Shown here in pieces: positions 11,880 to 21,604 of a stretch of DNA of 64,000 nucleotides (positions are counted from its first letter, which is position 1; each line of letters starts with the position of its first letter). This DNA comes from Homoserinibacter gongjuensis. GTDB lineage: Bacteria > Actinomycetota > Actinomycetes > Actinomycetales > Microbacteriaceae. The notes under the pieces are model-generated. The model was given only the letters and a program-made list of their open reading frames with translations. It had not been told where the DNA came from and ran no database searches. The position numbers and the translations under genes are program-made. Location: assembly GCF_030161875.1 (NCBI RefSeq), contig NZ_BSVA01000001.1, positions 744,001 to 808,000 on the forward strand, given 5' to 3'.

Positions 11880-13750
11880 GAACGCGGGCAGCGTCACCCC
11901 CGGCAGCCGCCAGGCGACGAACGCCGGTCCGGCGGTCGAGACGCTCCCGCCGGCCACGGCAACGGGCGCTCCTCCGTTCTCGGCGAGCAACAACTCGGCA
12001 TCCTCGGGCAGCTCCCCCGCGAAGTCGACGGCCGCGAGAGCGCGGGTCGCGAGCACGAGCACGCACTCCGCAGCGTGCTCCCGCACGAAGGCGACCGCCT
12101 CATCCGAGACGTGCAGCCAGCGGATGCCGCCCTCGGCAAGCGCCGGATGTCGCCGGCGCAGCGCGATCAGGCGGCGGTACAGCGAGATCGTCGGCGCGAA
12201 CTCGTCGATGCGCTCCCACGGGATCGGCGTGCGCGACTGCTCGCCGTCGGATGCGGTGAAGCCGAACTCGTCGCCCGCCCACACCACGGGGATCCCCGGC
12301 AGCGTCATCGCGAGCCCCGCCGCGACGGGAAGTGCGCCCTCGCGCGCCGAGGTGAGGAAGCGGGGGTGTCGTGGGTGTCGAGCGCGTTCATCGTGTGCAG
12401 CCGTGTGCGCCAGGGCAGCGCCGCCACGAACTCGCGGTGCGCCGCATAGAAATCGCGGCCCGTGTAGTCGGTGGTACGCCCGAGGGTCATGCCGAGGCCG
12501 CCGCCAGCCGGGCTGCCCGGCATCGAGAGCCAGTTCCACAGCGGGCGCGTGAAGTTCGCGTAGGTCATGGCGCCGTGCCACGCGTCGCCCGTGAAGTCGC
12601 CGCCCGAGGCGTCATTGGTCGACTCGGCGATGAGCAGCGTGTCGGGGTTCACCTCGATCATGGTGCGGCGAATGCTCGTGCGCACCGCCTCGTTGTGGTC
12701 GTCGTCGCGGTAGCGGCCGGTCATGTTGGCCACGTCGATGCGCCAGCCGTCGAGTTCGAACGGCTTCTGCAGGTAACGGGCGACGATCGAGTCGACGCCC
12801 TCGATGAAGCGCGCCTTCAGCTCCGGCGAGTTCCAATTGAACTTCGGCAGACTGCGGTGTCCGAGCCACGACACGTAGTCCGACTGCCGTTCGTCACGCC
12901 ACAGGTAGAACGCGCTCTCGGCCGCCTCGGGGTTCTCATAGGCGGCGCGGAACCACTCGTGCGCATCGCCCGAGTGGTTGGTCGTGAGATCGCCCATCAC
13001 CCGGATGCCGCGCGCGTGCGCCGCCTGCACGAGCGCGACGAGCGCCTCATCCCCGCCGAGCAGCGGGTCGACGTGGTCGAACGACTCGGCGTCGTAGCGG
13101 TGATTCGAGCGCGCCGCGAAGACGGGCGTCAGATACAGCAGGTCGACGCCGAGCAGGGCGAGGTGATCGAGTCGCTCCCGGATGCCGTCGAGGTCGCCGC
13201 CGTAGAACTGCCGCCCCGTCGACGCACCCTCGTGGATGACGGGGTCGCCCCAGTCGGCCGGCTCCGCCCAGTCGGGAAGCTTTCGCGCATCCGCCGCGGC
13301 CGAGCGTGCGAAGCGGTCCGGGAACACCTGGTACATCACCGCCCCGCACGCCCACGCGGGCGGGGCGGGGAAGGTCACGAGGCGGAAGTCATCGATGTCG
13401 CGCGTCTCGATGCTCGAGAGCCCGTGCGAGGTGAGCCACCAGGTGTTCGCGGCGAAATCCTCGAGCAGCCAGCGGTAGCCGTGCACGGGGTTCTCCACGC
13501 GCACCTCCGCCTGCCACCAGATGGCATCCGGCGTCTCGTGCGCGACCCGCGCATCCGCATAGCTCGGCTCCCGATCGGGGTTGGAGCGCACGCGCACCAC
13601 CCGCAGCGGCGGGAAGCCACGCGGCACGCGCAACCGCAGTCGCACGGCCTCGCCGAGTTGCGGCTGCTGCGTCGAGACGTAGAGCGGCGAGCCGTCGTGG
13701 TGCGGCAGCGCCGCCGGATGCCGAACTCCCGAGCCGTGCGCCGCCGTCAC
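11871..13750 (-). CDS. GH13 alpha-amylase family enzyme (cyclomaltodextrinase/neopullulanase-like), one frameshift
   Basis: This protein of about 626 residues has an N-terminal beta-domain (residues ~1-115), then a GH13 barrel starting at AVMYQVFPDRFA. Visible motifs are MGDLTTNHSGD, GWRIDVANMTG (nucleophile), LIAESTNDASG (acid) and LDTHDTPRF. The frame breaks at a five-G run (plus strand 12362-12366), and one added base restores it. GTG at 13750 overlaps the malG stop as GTGA, so it is the last gene of the malEFG operon. It lacks a signal peptide, so it probably hydrolyses imported maltodextrin or cyclodextrin in the cytosol. The exact specificity is not deducible. Confidence 0.85.
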
Positions 13751-14642
13751 TTCACGGCGCCCGCGGTGATGCCGCCGACGATGTAGCGCTGCAGGGCGAG
13801 GAAGAGCGCCACGACCGGGATCGCCGCCATGATGGCGCCCGCCGAGAAGGCGCTCCAGTCGGCGTAGCGCGGGTTCGACACGAGCTTCACGAGGCCCACG
13901 GCGAGCGTCTGGTTCTCGGGGTCGATCAGCAGCACGCTCGCGATGAGGTACTCCGACACCGAGGTGATGACCGACAGCAGGGCGACGACCGCGAGGATCG
14001 GCGCCACGAGTCGCAGGATGATCGTGAAGAAGATGCGCGCATGTCCGGCACCGTCGATCTTGGCGGCCTCGTCGATCTCCACCGGCACGGTGTTGAAGAA
14101 GCCGTACATGAGGTAGGTGTTCACGCCGAGCGCCCCACCGAGGTACACCATGATGAGCCCGGTGTGGGTGTTGAGCCCGAACGCGGGGAACACGTCGCCG
14201 ATGGCGCTCATCATGAGGAAGATCGCGACCGCGCCGAGCAGCTGCGGGAACATCTGGATCACGACGATCGTGATGAGCCCGAAGCGGCGGCCGGCGAACC
14301 GCATCCGCGAGAACGCGTAGGCGGCGAGCGCCCCCATGAGCGTCGAGGCGACGGCCGTCACAGTGGCGACCTTGAGCGTGTTCCAGAACCACAGCAGGTA
14401 GGGGCTCTTGTCGTCGCTCAGGATGCGCCAGAAGCTGTCGATGCCGATCTTCGAGAACAGCGCGTTCGATCCGGTGAGCGTGCCGTTGGGGTTGAGCGCG
14501 CTCGAGAGCACGAACAGCAGCGGGAACACCGCGAACACCGCCACGACGAGCGCGATGAGGTGACGCCATCCGGTGTCGGCGAACCAGCGGCCGAAGCTGC
14601 GTCGCCGCGGGGCGGTGCGCGGGAGGGTGCCGTCGTGGTCAT
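13747..14642 (-). CDS. malG: maltose/maltodextrin ABC transporter permease MalG, one frameshift
   Basis: This inner-membrane permease of about 298 residues has six predicted helices. The EAA loop reads EIDEAAKIDGAGHARIFFTIILRL and the typical C-terminus is QRYIVGGITAGAVK. ATG at 14640-14642 overlaps the malF stop (ATGA), but the ATG frame and the conserved frame differ by one base. Adding a C in the run at 14621-14627 joins them. It pairs with MalF to form the membrane pore. No MalK-type ATPase is encoded nearby, so a shared MsiK-like ATPase elsewhere is probable. Confidence 0.9.
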
Positions 14643-16231
14643 CGCTGGATCTCCTCGAGAGCCTTGGTCCTCGAGAAGCTGACCACCGCGATGATCGCCA
14701 CGATGAGGAAGATGATGATCGAGAACGCGGATGCCAGACCGTAGTCGCGGTTCTGGCCGGTGAAGGCCACCTTGTAGACCATCGAGATGAGCAGGTCGGT
14801 GTGTCCCACCGGCAGGCTCGTCGTGGTATCTCGTGGACCGCCGTTGTTGAGCAGGTACACGAGGTTGAAGTTGTTGAAGTTGAAGGCGAAGGATGCGATG
14901 AGCACCGGCGCGGTCGTCGACAGCAGCAGCGGCAGCTTGATCTGCCGGAAGACCTGCCAGCCCTTGGCGCCGTCCATCGTGGCAGCCTCGGTGAGCTCGT
15001 CGGGGATCGCCTGCAGGGCACCCGTGCAGATGAGGAACATGTAGGGGAAGCCGAGCCACACGTTCACGAGCAGCGCGCTCGCCTTCGCGAGCGTCGGATC
15101 GGTGAGCCACGGGATGGCGGCCCCGCCGAAGATCACCTGGTTGAGGAAGCCGAAGCTCTCGTTCATCATGCCCTTCCACACGAGGATCGAGAGGAAGGCC
15201 GGGAACGCGTACGGCAGGATCAGCAGCAGTCGGTAGTACTTGACCCCGCGCATCCGGGCGTTCTGGAAGGTGATCGCGAGCAGCAGCCCCAGCCCGAAGC
15301 AGAGGGCCACGGATCCGATGGCGAAGACGAAGGTCCAGATCGTCACGTAGATGAGCGGGCCGCGGATGGACTGCTCGGTGAACGCCCGCACGAAGTTGTC
15401 GAAGCCGACCGTGATCTGCCATCCGGGGCGGAGTTCCGCACCGTCGTCGGCGACGAAGGCGCCCGTGCCCCGGTCGGTGTAGACCACGCCCGTCTGGGTG
15501 TTGGTCATCGTGCCGGCCTGCGCGTCGAACTCGAGGGTCGACAGGTAGCGGTAGGCGTTGGAGCCGTCGGGGGTGCGCAGGGCGCCGTCGTTCGGGTCGG
15601 ACGAGTAGGGCACCGCGAGCGAGGTGATCTCGTCGGTGCGCGCGATGACGTCCTGGAAGGTGAGGCTCGTCCATCCGGGAGCGGCGACGGCCTTGCCGCC
15701 CTCGAGGGTGGCCCCCGACACGCGGCTGAGGGGCTCGTCGTTCGTGCCGACGAAGGCATCGCCCGTCTCGGGGTCGGTCACGAGCAGCCCGAGCTCGCCC
15801 AGGCGGTCGACGACGGTCACGGGGTAGGTCGGCGAATCCTCGACGCGCTGCAGCGAGGAGGCCAGCAGCGATGACACGGCCTGCTCCTTGGTGCCGTTGT
15901 GGCCCGTGCCGTAGTTCGTGAAGCCCACGTAGCAGGTGTAGAGCAGCACGAACACCTGGAAGACGGCGAGGAAGATGAGGCCCGGCGTGAGGTACTTGGC
16001 GGGCAGGAGGCGCCGCGAGAAGTAGACCCAGTTCACGAGCGCGGTGACCACGAGCACCACGATCGCGACGACCCAGTTGTCCTGCAGCACGAGCATGAAC
16101 GCGGCGAAGATCGAGATCGCGTCGATGATCGCGAGCAGCACGATCTTCAGCAGCAGGGCGCGCACCGAGGTGCTCGGCAGAGCCGGCTGGCGCGACGCGG
16201 TGCGGCGCGGGCTACGAGTGGACAGAGCCAT
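14639..16231 (-). CDS. malF: maltose/maltodextrin ABC transporter permease MalF
   Basis: This 530-residue permease has an N-terminal helix pair, then a further helix near residue 85. A large extracytoplasmic region (~110-270) corresponds to the MalF P2 loop, and the binding-protein-dependent permease core follows. The EAA loop is ELTEAATMDGAKGWQVFRQIKLP. NNFNLVYLLNNGGP is the characteristic MalF segment before the last helices. It lies between malE and malG, overlapping malG by four bases. Confidence 0.93.
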   Translation of the reverse strand: MALSTRSPRRTASRQPALPSTSVRALLLKIVLLAIIDAISIFAAFMLVLQDNWVVAIVVLVVTALVNWVYFSRRLLPAKYLTPGLIFLAVFQVFVLLYTCYVGFTNYGTGHNGTKEQAVSSLLASSLQRVEDSPTYPVTVVDRLGELGLLVTDPETGDAFVGTNDEPLSRVSGATLEGGKAVAAPGWTSLTFQDVIARTDEITSLAVPYSSDPNDGALRTPDGSNAYRYLSTLEFDAQAGTMTNTQTGVVYTDRGTGAFVADDGAELRPGWQITVGFDNFVRAFTEQSIRGPLIYVTIWTFVFAIGSVALCFGLGLLLAITFQNARMRGVKYYRLLLILPYAFPAFLSILVWKGMMNESFGFLNQVIFGGAAIPWLTDPTLAKASALLVNVWLGFPYMFLICTGALQAIPDELTEAATMDGAKGWQVFRQIKLPLLLSTTAPVLIASFAFNFNNFNLVYLLNNGGPRDTTTSLPVGHTDLLISMVYKVAFTGQNRDYGLASAFSIIIFLIVAIIAVVSFSRTKALEEIQR

Positions 16232-16331
16232 CGGGGGTCACATCTCTCTGCGCAGGGGTGGATGGGAAGAGGATGCGGGGCGCGTCCACCCCTGCGGCGG
16301 CACGCCCCGCATCCTCAGCCGGTCGAGCGGC

Positions 16332-17561
16332 TCAGCCGATCGCGGCGGACACGTCCGCGACGAGCTTGTCCCACGTCGCCTTCGGGTCCTCGCCGTTGAT
16401 GATCGCGGCCTCGGAGACGCCCCAGTACTGCCACACCGAGCCCATCGCGGGAATCGCGGGCATCGGCACGGCGTCGCCGCCGACGGCCTGGAAGCCGGCG
16501 ATGATCGGGTCGCTCGCGGCGGTGTCGGCGGCGGCGCTCAGGGCGGGCAGGATGTTGCCGGCCTGGAAGAGCTCGAGCTGCACGTCCTCGGAGCCGAGGT
16601 AGTTCACGAGGAAGTCGGTCGCCGCGACCTTGTTCTTCGACTCAGCGGAGAGGAAGAAGCCCTTCACGCCGGCGAACGGCTGGGCCGCTTCGGCCGTCGG
16701 GCTCGGGATCGGGTCGATCGCGACGTTGATGCCTGCGTCGACCGCGGCGCCCACGTTCCACGGGCCAGTCAGCCAGAAGGCGGCCGTGCCGTCGAGGAAG
16801 GCCTGCTTGGCGATCGCGCCGTCGATGTCGGTGTTGAACACGCCGGTGCCGGTCTTGCCCTGGCTCGCGAGCCACGCGGCGAACTCGTAGCCGCCCTCGC
16901 TGCCGAGCTGCAGGTCGCCGGCGTCGTAGCTGCCGGAGTCGTCGGTGCCGAACACCGGGGCGCCGAACGCGGTCTGGAACGGGTAGAGGTGGTACGGGTT
17001 GCCCTCGGCGCCCTGCTCGACGACGAACGGCTGAGCGAGGCCGGCGGCCGTGCCCTTGGCGATCATGTCGTCGAAGCTCGTCGCGGCCTCGGGCACGAGG
17101 TCGGCGTTACGCAGCACGGCGATGTTCTCGACGGCGTACGGAAGCATGTAGACGGTGCCGTCGTAGGTGGCGGCCTGGATCGCGACATCGAGGTAGTCGC
17201 CGGCCGAGTCGCCGAGCTCGAGGGGAGCGACGACACCGTTGGTGGTCAGCTCGCCGAGCCAGTCGTGCGCGCCCATGACGATGTCGGGGCCCTCACCGGT
17301 GGGCACCTGCTGGATGAAGTCGTCCTTGATGGTGGCGTTGTCCTTCGCCACGAGGTCGACCTCGACACCGGTCTTCTCGGTGTAGGCATCGGCCGCGCCC
17401 TGCAGCGCGTCCACGCGCTCCGCGTCGACCCAGACGGTGAGGCTGCCGCTGGCCTGCTTGTCGCCGCCGTCGTCGCTCGAGGCCTGGCAGCCGCTCAGCA
17501 CGAATGCGGAGGCGACGGCGATCGCGCCGAGTGACAGCGCGCCCTTCTTGGTCACCTTCAT
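16332..17561 (-). CDS. malE: maltose/maltodextrin-binding lipoprotein MalE
   Basis: This is a 409-residue family 1 solute-binding protein. The signal peptide ends in a lipobox LSGC with Cys near residue 25, so it is a membrane-anchored lipoprotein. The mature protein starts with a Ser/Asp-rich linker and then SLTVWVDAERVDALQGAAD, typical of MalE. ATG at 17561 follows an AAAGGA ribosome site. It is the first gene of the malEFG-GH13 operon, whose promoter carries a LacI-type operator. Confidence 0.93.
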   Translation of the reverse strand: MKVTKKGALSLGAIAVASAFVLSGCQASSDDGGDKQASGSLTVWVDAERVDALQGAADAYTEKTGVEVDLVAKDNATIKDDFIQQVPTGEGPDIVMGAHDWLGELTTNGVVAPLELGDSAGDYLDVAIQAATYDGTVYMLPYAVENIAVLRNADLVPEAATSFDDMIAKGTAAGLAQPFVVEQGAEGNPYHLYPFQTAFGAPVFGTDDSGSYDAGDLQLGSEGGYEFAAWLASQGKTGTGVFNTDIDGAIAKQAFLDGTAAFWLTGPWNVGAAVDAGINVAIDPIPSPTAEAAQPFAGVKGFFLSAESKNKVAATDFLVNYLGSEDVQLELFQAGNILPALSAAADTAASDPIIAGFQAVGGDAVPMPAIPAMGSVWQYWGVSEAAIINGEDPKATWDKLVADVSAAIG

Positions 17562-17627
17562 TGGTGTGGTCCTTTCCCTGTGTACGGATTCGGCCGCACG
17601 TGGGAGGCCGTTCTCCGGAACGCTCGG

Positions 17628-17674
17628 TGCAAGCGTTTGCAGACATGAGAACCTAGAAGGACCCCGCGTGTCAA
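17628..17674 (-). promoter_or_regulatory. malE promoter with LacI/MalR-type operator
   Basis: On the minus strand TTGACA (17669-17674) is followed after 17 bases by TTCTCA (17646-17651). The near-palindrome TGCAAGCGTTTGCA, centred on CG, lies at 17628-17641 just downstream of the -10 box. Its shape is that of a LacI/GalR-family operator. Binding there would block transcription start of the malE operon. Confidence 0.6.
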
Positions 17675-17711
17675 GTTGATTCGATCACGTCCTGATAACG
17701 CCCGGCCGGAA

Positions 17712-17740
17712 TTGACATCCGAGAATGGAAACGTTTACAT
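17712..17740 (+). promoter_or_regulatory. alpha-glucosidase promoter with LacI/MalR-type operator
   Basis: TTGACA (17712-17717) and TTACAT (17735-17740) are separated by exactly 17 bases. The perfect palindrome AAACGTTT (17729-17736), within GGAAACGTTTAC, lies across the spacer and -10 box. It shares the CG-centred core with the malE operator, so one LacI-family repressor probably controls both divergent units. Confidence 0.65.
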
Positions 17741-17840
17741 GTGGTCACGTCAACGCGGGGCGCAGCGGATGGCGCATCCACGTCACTGAGGATCGTTAGC
17801 ATCGAAAGCGCCCCCGGATCCCACCGAAGGAAGCAGCAGC

Positions 17841-19501
17841 GTGAACACGACGATCGACCGCGCGACGCAGCGCGACGACTGGTGGCGTACCGCCGTCATC
17901 TACCAGGTGTATCCGCGTTCCTTCGCGGACGCCGACGGCGACGGTGTCGGAGACCTGCCGGGCATCACCCAGCGGCTCTCGGCCCTCGCCGAGCTCGGCG
18001 TCGACGCGGTGTGGCTCTCGCCGTTCTTCACCTCGCCGCAGGCCGACGCCGGCTACGACGTCGCCGACTACTGCGACGTCGATCCGCTGTTCGGCACCCT
18101 CGACGACTTCGATGCGATGCGCGAGCGCGCCCACGAGCTCGGCCTCAAGGTGATCATCGACCTCGTGCCGAACCACTCCTCGAGTGCGCACGAGTGGTTC
18201 CAGGCGGCTCTGGTCGCCGCGCCCGGGTCGCCCGAGCGCGCCCGCTACATCTTCCGCGACGGTAGGGGCGAGCGTGGTGAGCTGCCGCCCAACAACTGGG
18301 AGTCGGTGTTCGGCGGCATCGCCTGGACGCGGGTGACCGAGCCCGACGGCACGCCCGGCCAGTGGTACCTGCACCTCTTCGACACCTCGCAGCCCGACTT
18401 CGACTGGACCAACCCCGAGGTGCGCGAGTACTTCCGCGACGTGCTGCGGTTCTGGCTCGACCGCGGCGTCGACGGCTTCCGCGTCGACGTGGCGCACGGT
18501 CTGGCGAAGGCCGAGGGCCTGCCCGACTACACGCCCCCGCCGACTCCGGCAGCATGGGCGGCGACGAGGCGGATGTGCCCTACTGGGCGCAGGACGGCGT
18601 GCACGAGATCTACCGCGAGTGGCACGAGGTGCTCGCCGAGTACGGTCCCGACCGCATCCTCGCCGGTGAGGCGTGGGTCGAACCCCTCGCCAAGCTCGCG
18701 CAGTGGGTGCGCCCCGACGAGATGCACCAGACCTTCAACTTCAGCTACCTCGAGACGCCGTGGAAGGCCGAGCCGCTGCGCCGTGTCGTCGACGAATCGC
18801 TCGCGGCCTTCGGCTCCGTCGGCGCGCCGAGCACCTGGGTGCTCTCGAACCACGACGTCATCCGCCACGCCACCCGACTCGGGCTCACCCCTCCCCCGCC
18901 GCAGGGGCAGGGCCTCGGGCCCAAGTCGGAGTCGCATCCGGATGAGGTGGTGGGCCTGCGGCGCGCACGTGCCGCCACGGCGTTCATGCTCGCGTTGCCC
19001 GGCTCGTCGTACGTGTACCAAGGTGAGGAACTCGGGCTGCCCGAGGTCATCGACCTGCCCGACACCGCCCGCCAGGATCCGAGCTTCTTCCGCACGGCCG
19101 GCGAGACCTACGGTCGTGACGGATGCCGTGTGCCGATTCCGTGGGAAGCGGATGCGCCCGGCACGGGCTTCGGTCCGACCGCGGCGAGCTGGCTGCCGCA
19201 GCCCGACAGCTGGCGCGAGTACGCGCGCGACGCGCAGGCCGGCATCCCCGGTTCGACGCTCGAGCTGTACCGCTCACTGCTCGCGGTGCGCCGCGAGCAC
19301 CGGCTCGGCGCGGGTGAGCTCACCTGGCTGCCGAGCGACGAGCCCGACGTGCTGACCTTCCGCAACGGTGACGTGATCGTGGTGGCCAACACGGGCGCCG
19401 GCCAGGCGACCCTGCCTGCTGGCCGCGTGCTCGTCTCGAGCGGCCCCGTCGCCGAGGGCCGCCTGCCCGGCGACACCACGGTGTGGCTCGCGGCGGAGTG
19501 A
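17841..19501 (+). CDS. GH13 alpha-glucosidase (oligo-1,6-/maltase type), one frameshift
   Basis: This intracellular alpha-glucosidase of about 553 residues belongs to GH13. It opens with DDWWRTAVIYQVYPRSFAD and shows IIDLVPNHSS, GFRVDVAHGLAK (nucleophile), LAGEAWVEP (acid) and VLSNHDVIR. The frame changes at the C-rich stretch 18533-18541, and one added base reconnects the halves. It is divergent from malE and shares the operator-bearing region, so it likely converts imported maltose and maltodextrin to glucose. The exact linkage preference is not clear from sequence. Confidence 0.88.
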
Positions 19502-19510
19502 GCCGCTGCC

Positions 19511-19613
19511 GAGCTGGCTGAGGAGCGCATCGCGGAGCGATACGCGTCTCGAAGCCTCCGTCGCACCTGACGCTGGTTTCGAGACGCCGCTGCGCGGCTC
19601 CTCAACCAGCTGA
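19511..19613. repeat. REP-like palindromic repeat, inverted pair
   Basis: Two copies face each other. The right arm (19572-19613) runs GCTGGTTTCGAGACG ... CTCCTCAACCAGCTGAG and the left arm (19511-19555) is its diverged inverse. The spacer contains CCTCCGTCG and TGACGC. Each arm holds an internal hairpin whose stem differs (CCGC/GCGG versus GTATCGC/GCGATGC) but stays paired. It fills the gap between two converging genes. The same layout recurs at 61,989-62,098. Confidence 0.8.
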
Positions 19614-19616
19614 GAG

Positions 19617-20567
19617 CTAGCGCGACGTGTTCTGCGTCAGCCAGATGAACGGGTCGACCCGCACCCCGTTGTCTTCGATCTCGAGGTGCAGGTGCGGCGC
19701 GGTCACCTGACCGGTGGCGCCGACGAGTCCGACGAAGTCGCCCACGGCGATCCGGTCGCCGATCGCGAGCGGCGACGATCCGGTCTGCATGTGCGCGTAG
19801 CTCGAGATGACCTGACGGCCGTCGATGGTGTGCTGGATGCGCACGTAGTTGCCCCAGCTGCCGAAGCCGTCGACGTGGTCGATGACGACGCCGTCGGCGA
19901 TCGAGTAGATCGGTGTGCCCGCACCGGGCACCAGGTCGATGGCGTAGTGGAAGGTCGAGCAGCCACCGCACGGGGCCGGGCGCGCGCCGAAGCCATCCGT
20001 GATGGGTACCTCGTAGGGGAACGGCCAGCGCACCGGCCCGGTCCAGAACACCGAGTAGGCGAAGTTGCCGCGCGAGTACTTGTCGCGCAGCACCTGCGCC
20101 CACGACTTGACCTCGAAAGTGTCGCGCTGGGCGCTGAGGGCCGAAGCATCTGTGTTGGCGATGTCGACCTCCTGGCCCTCGATCGGCACCGAGGGGGCGA
20201 GGTCGGCAACGTCGGCCGCGGCGAGGTCGTAGCCGCCCAGCACGTTGACGGGCAACGACATACCCACCACGAGTGCCCCGGCGGCGGTCAGCGCGCCGAA
20301 CGACAGCAAGCGGGAGCCGAGCCTCCGCCGGGCCGTGCGGCGCGTCGGCGGATGGGTGGCGGCGGTGGCCGCCTGCGGCCGAGGAGGCGGTGCCGAGGAT
20401 GCCGGTGCGGCGGGCAGAGGCAGCGCGGCGGGCAGAGTCGGTGGGGTCTGCGACGGCGCTGCCGACGGCGGAGCAGAACTCGCGGCCGCGGCGGCCGCCG
20501 CGCGCTCACGTTCACGGAGCTCGCGGCGGGATGTCGCTGCAGGAAGCGGACCGTCGGCAGGCGTCAC
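19617..20567 (-). CDS. M23 family metallopeptidase (LytM/murein endopeptidase)
   Basis: This is a 316-residue exported peptidase. A cytoplasmic Ala/Pro-rich N-terminus of ~85 residues precedes a membrane segment near 88-108 (SFGALTAAGALVVGMSLPV), a linker and a C-terminal M23 domain. FHYAIDLVPG carries the first zinc ligands (HxxxD) and APHLHLEI carries HxH. Such enzymes cut peptidoglycan cross-bridges or regulate hydrolases. GTG at 20567 overlaps the stop of a short upstream frame that has a strong ribosome site, so the true N-terminus may be longer. Confidence 0.88.
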   Translation of the reverse strand: MTPADGPLPAATSRRELRERERAAAAAAASSAPPSAAPSQTPPTLPAALPLPAAPASSAPPPRPQAATAATHPPTRRTARRRLGSRLLSFGALTAAGALVVGMSLPVNVLGGYDLAAADVADLAPSVPIEGQEVDIANTDASALSAQRDTFEVKSWAQVLRDKYSRGNFAYSVFWTGPVRWPFPYEVPITDGFGARPAPCGGCSTFHYAIDLVPGAGTPIYSIADGVVIDHVDGFGSWGNYVRIQHTIDGRQVISSYAHMQTGSSPLAIGDRIAVGDFVGLVGATGQVTAPHLHLEIEDNGVRVDPFIWLTQNTSR

Positions 20568-20611
20568 GAGCTCACATCGCGGTCGTCACCGGAGCGCGCG
20601 GCAATGGTCAT
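20564..20611 (-). CDS. 15-codon leader ORF or frameshifted N-terminus of the M23 peptidase
   Basis: ATG at 20609-20611 follows a strong GGAGGAGA ribosome site (20616-20625). It encodes MTIAARSGDDRDVSS and then a TGA that overlaps the GTG start of the peptidase (GTGA). Two readings fit. It may be a coupled leader peptide, or one base is missing and these residues are the real N-terminus. Given how often single bases are missing in this window, the second is more likely. Confidence 0.35.
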   Translation of the reverse strand: MTIAARSGDDRDVSS

Positions 20612-20705
20612 CACGCTCTCCTCCGGGTTACGACACGCTTCTCGGGTTTCGGGAAACCATTCGATGGTAACCGACGGGTCTTGCGGCGGCCAGTGCCGGC
20701 GAGCG

Positions 20706-21604
20706 TCATGACCCCAGGAAGCGGCGTTGCGCCTCCCACAGCTCGGCGAGTTCCTGACCGCGGCCCGGGTAGTCGCGATGGCCGTAGCTGAGCACGAACC
20801 GCCCGATGCGTGAACCCGCGAGGGCGTCGGCGATCGAGAGCTGCCCCGCTGCCGGCACCACCGCATCCTCGCGGGCGACGGCGACGTGCACCGGGAGTGG
20901 CGCGAAACCCGCCGCAGTGGCTGCGTCATACCACCGCAGCACCTCGAGCGTCTCCGGATGCTGCTGCACGTACCGGCTCACTGCCGCACCGCTGCCGGTA
21001 TTCGGCACCGTGATTCGAAGAGGGTGGTTGCCGAAGCTCGGCACGACGAGACAGGCGGCAGCCAGCCGGTCGTCCCACGGGATCGCGAGCGCGCCGATGC
21101 CGCCGCCGAAGCTCGTGCCGAGATAGTCGATGCGCGCCAGACCCGGCACGAGGAGCCCGAGTGCGGTGACCGCGCACCAGAGGTCTGCCACGCACCCCCG
21201 TGCACGTAGCTGTCGCGGTGCTGGATGCCATGGAGCACGTGCTCGTCGGGGCGCCGCGGGATGCCCGGCACGAGTCCCCGATCCGGGAGCCCCCGGGAGC
21301 AGAACCACAGCACCGCAGCATCGTCGACGGGAACGGGGCGCTCGGGGGACGAACGACCGCCGTAACCATGGCCCACGACGAGTCCGCGTGTCGGCTCACC
21401 CGAGGCCGGCAGCTGCAGCCACCCACCCAACTCGACGTGCCCCTCCGAGGTGAAGGCGATGTCGTGCTCGATCCGGTCGCCGAATCGGCGGGTGCCGACG
21501 ATCCGGGGCGCGGGGTCGACAGCCCGTGCCCGCCGGTAGCGGGCGGTCCAGAACTCGGCGAAGCCCTCCGGCGGGGCGGGCGCCGCTGCTGAGGAGCCGC
21601 TCAC
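20706..21604 (-). CDS. acetylxylan esterase / cephalosporin-C deacetylase family (CE7-like), one frameshift
   Basis: This alpha/beta hydrolase of about 299 residues carries an N-terminal EGFAEFWTARYRRA segment, as in AXE1/CE7 enzymes that remove acetyl groups from short sugars. Further on come RDSYVHGG, then the nucleophile elbow GTSFGGG, AREDAVVP with the acid Asp and SYGHRDYPG with the His. The frame is lost at a five-G run (21193-21197), and one base restores it. GTG at 21604 overlaps the upstream gene's stop. It is the last gene of the leftward catabolic operon. Confidence 0.8.
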
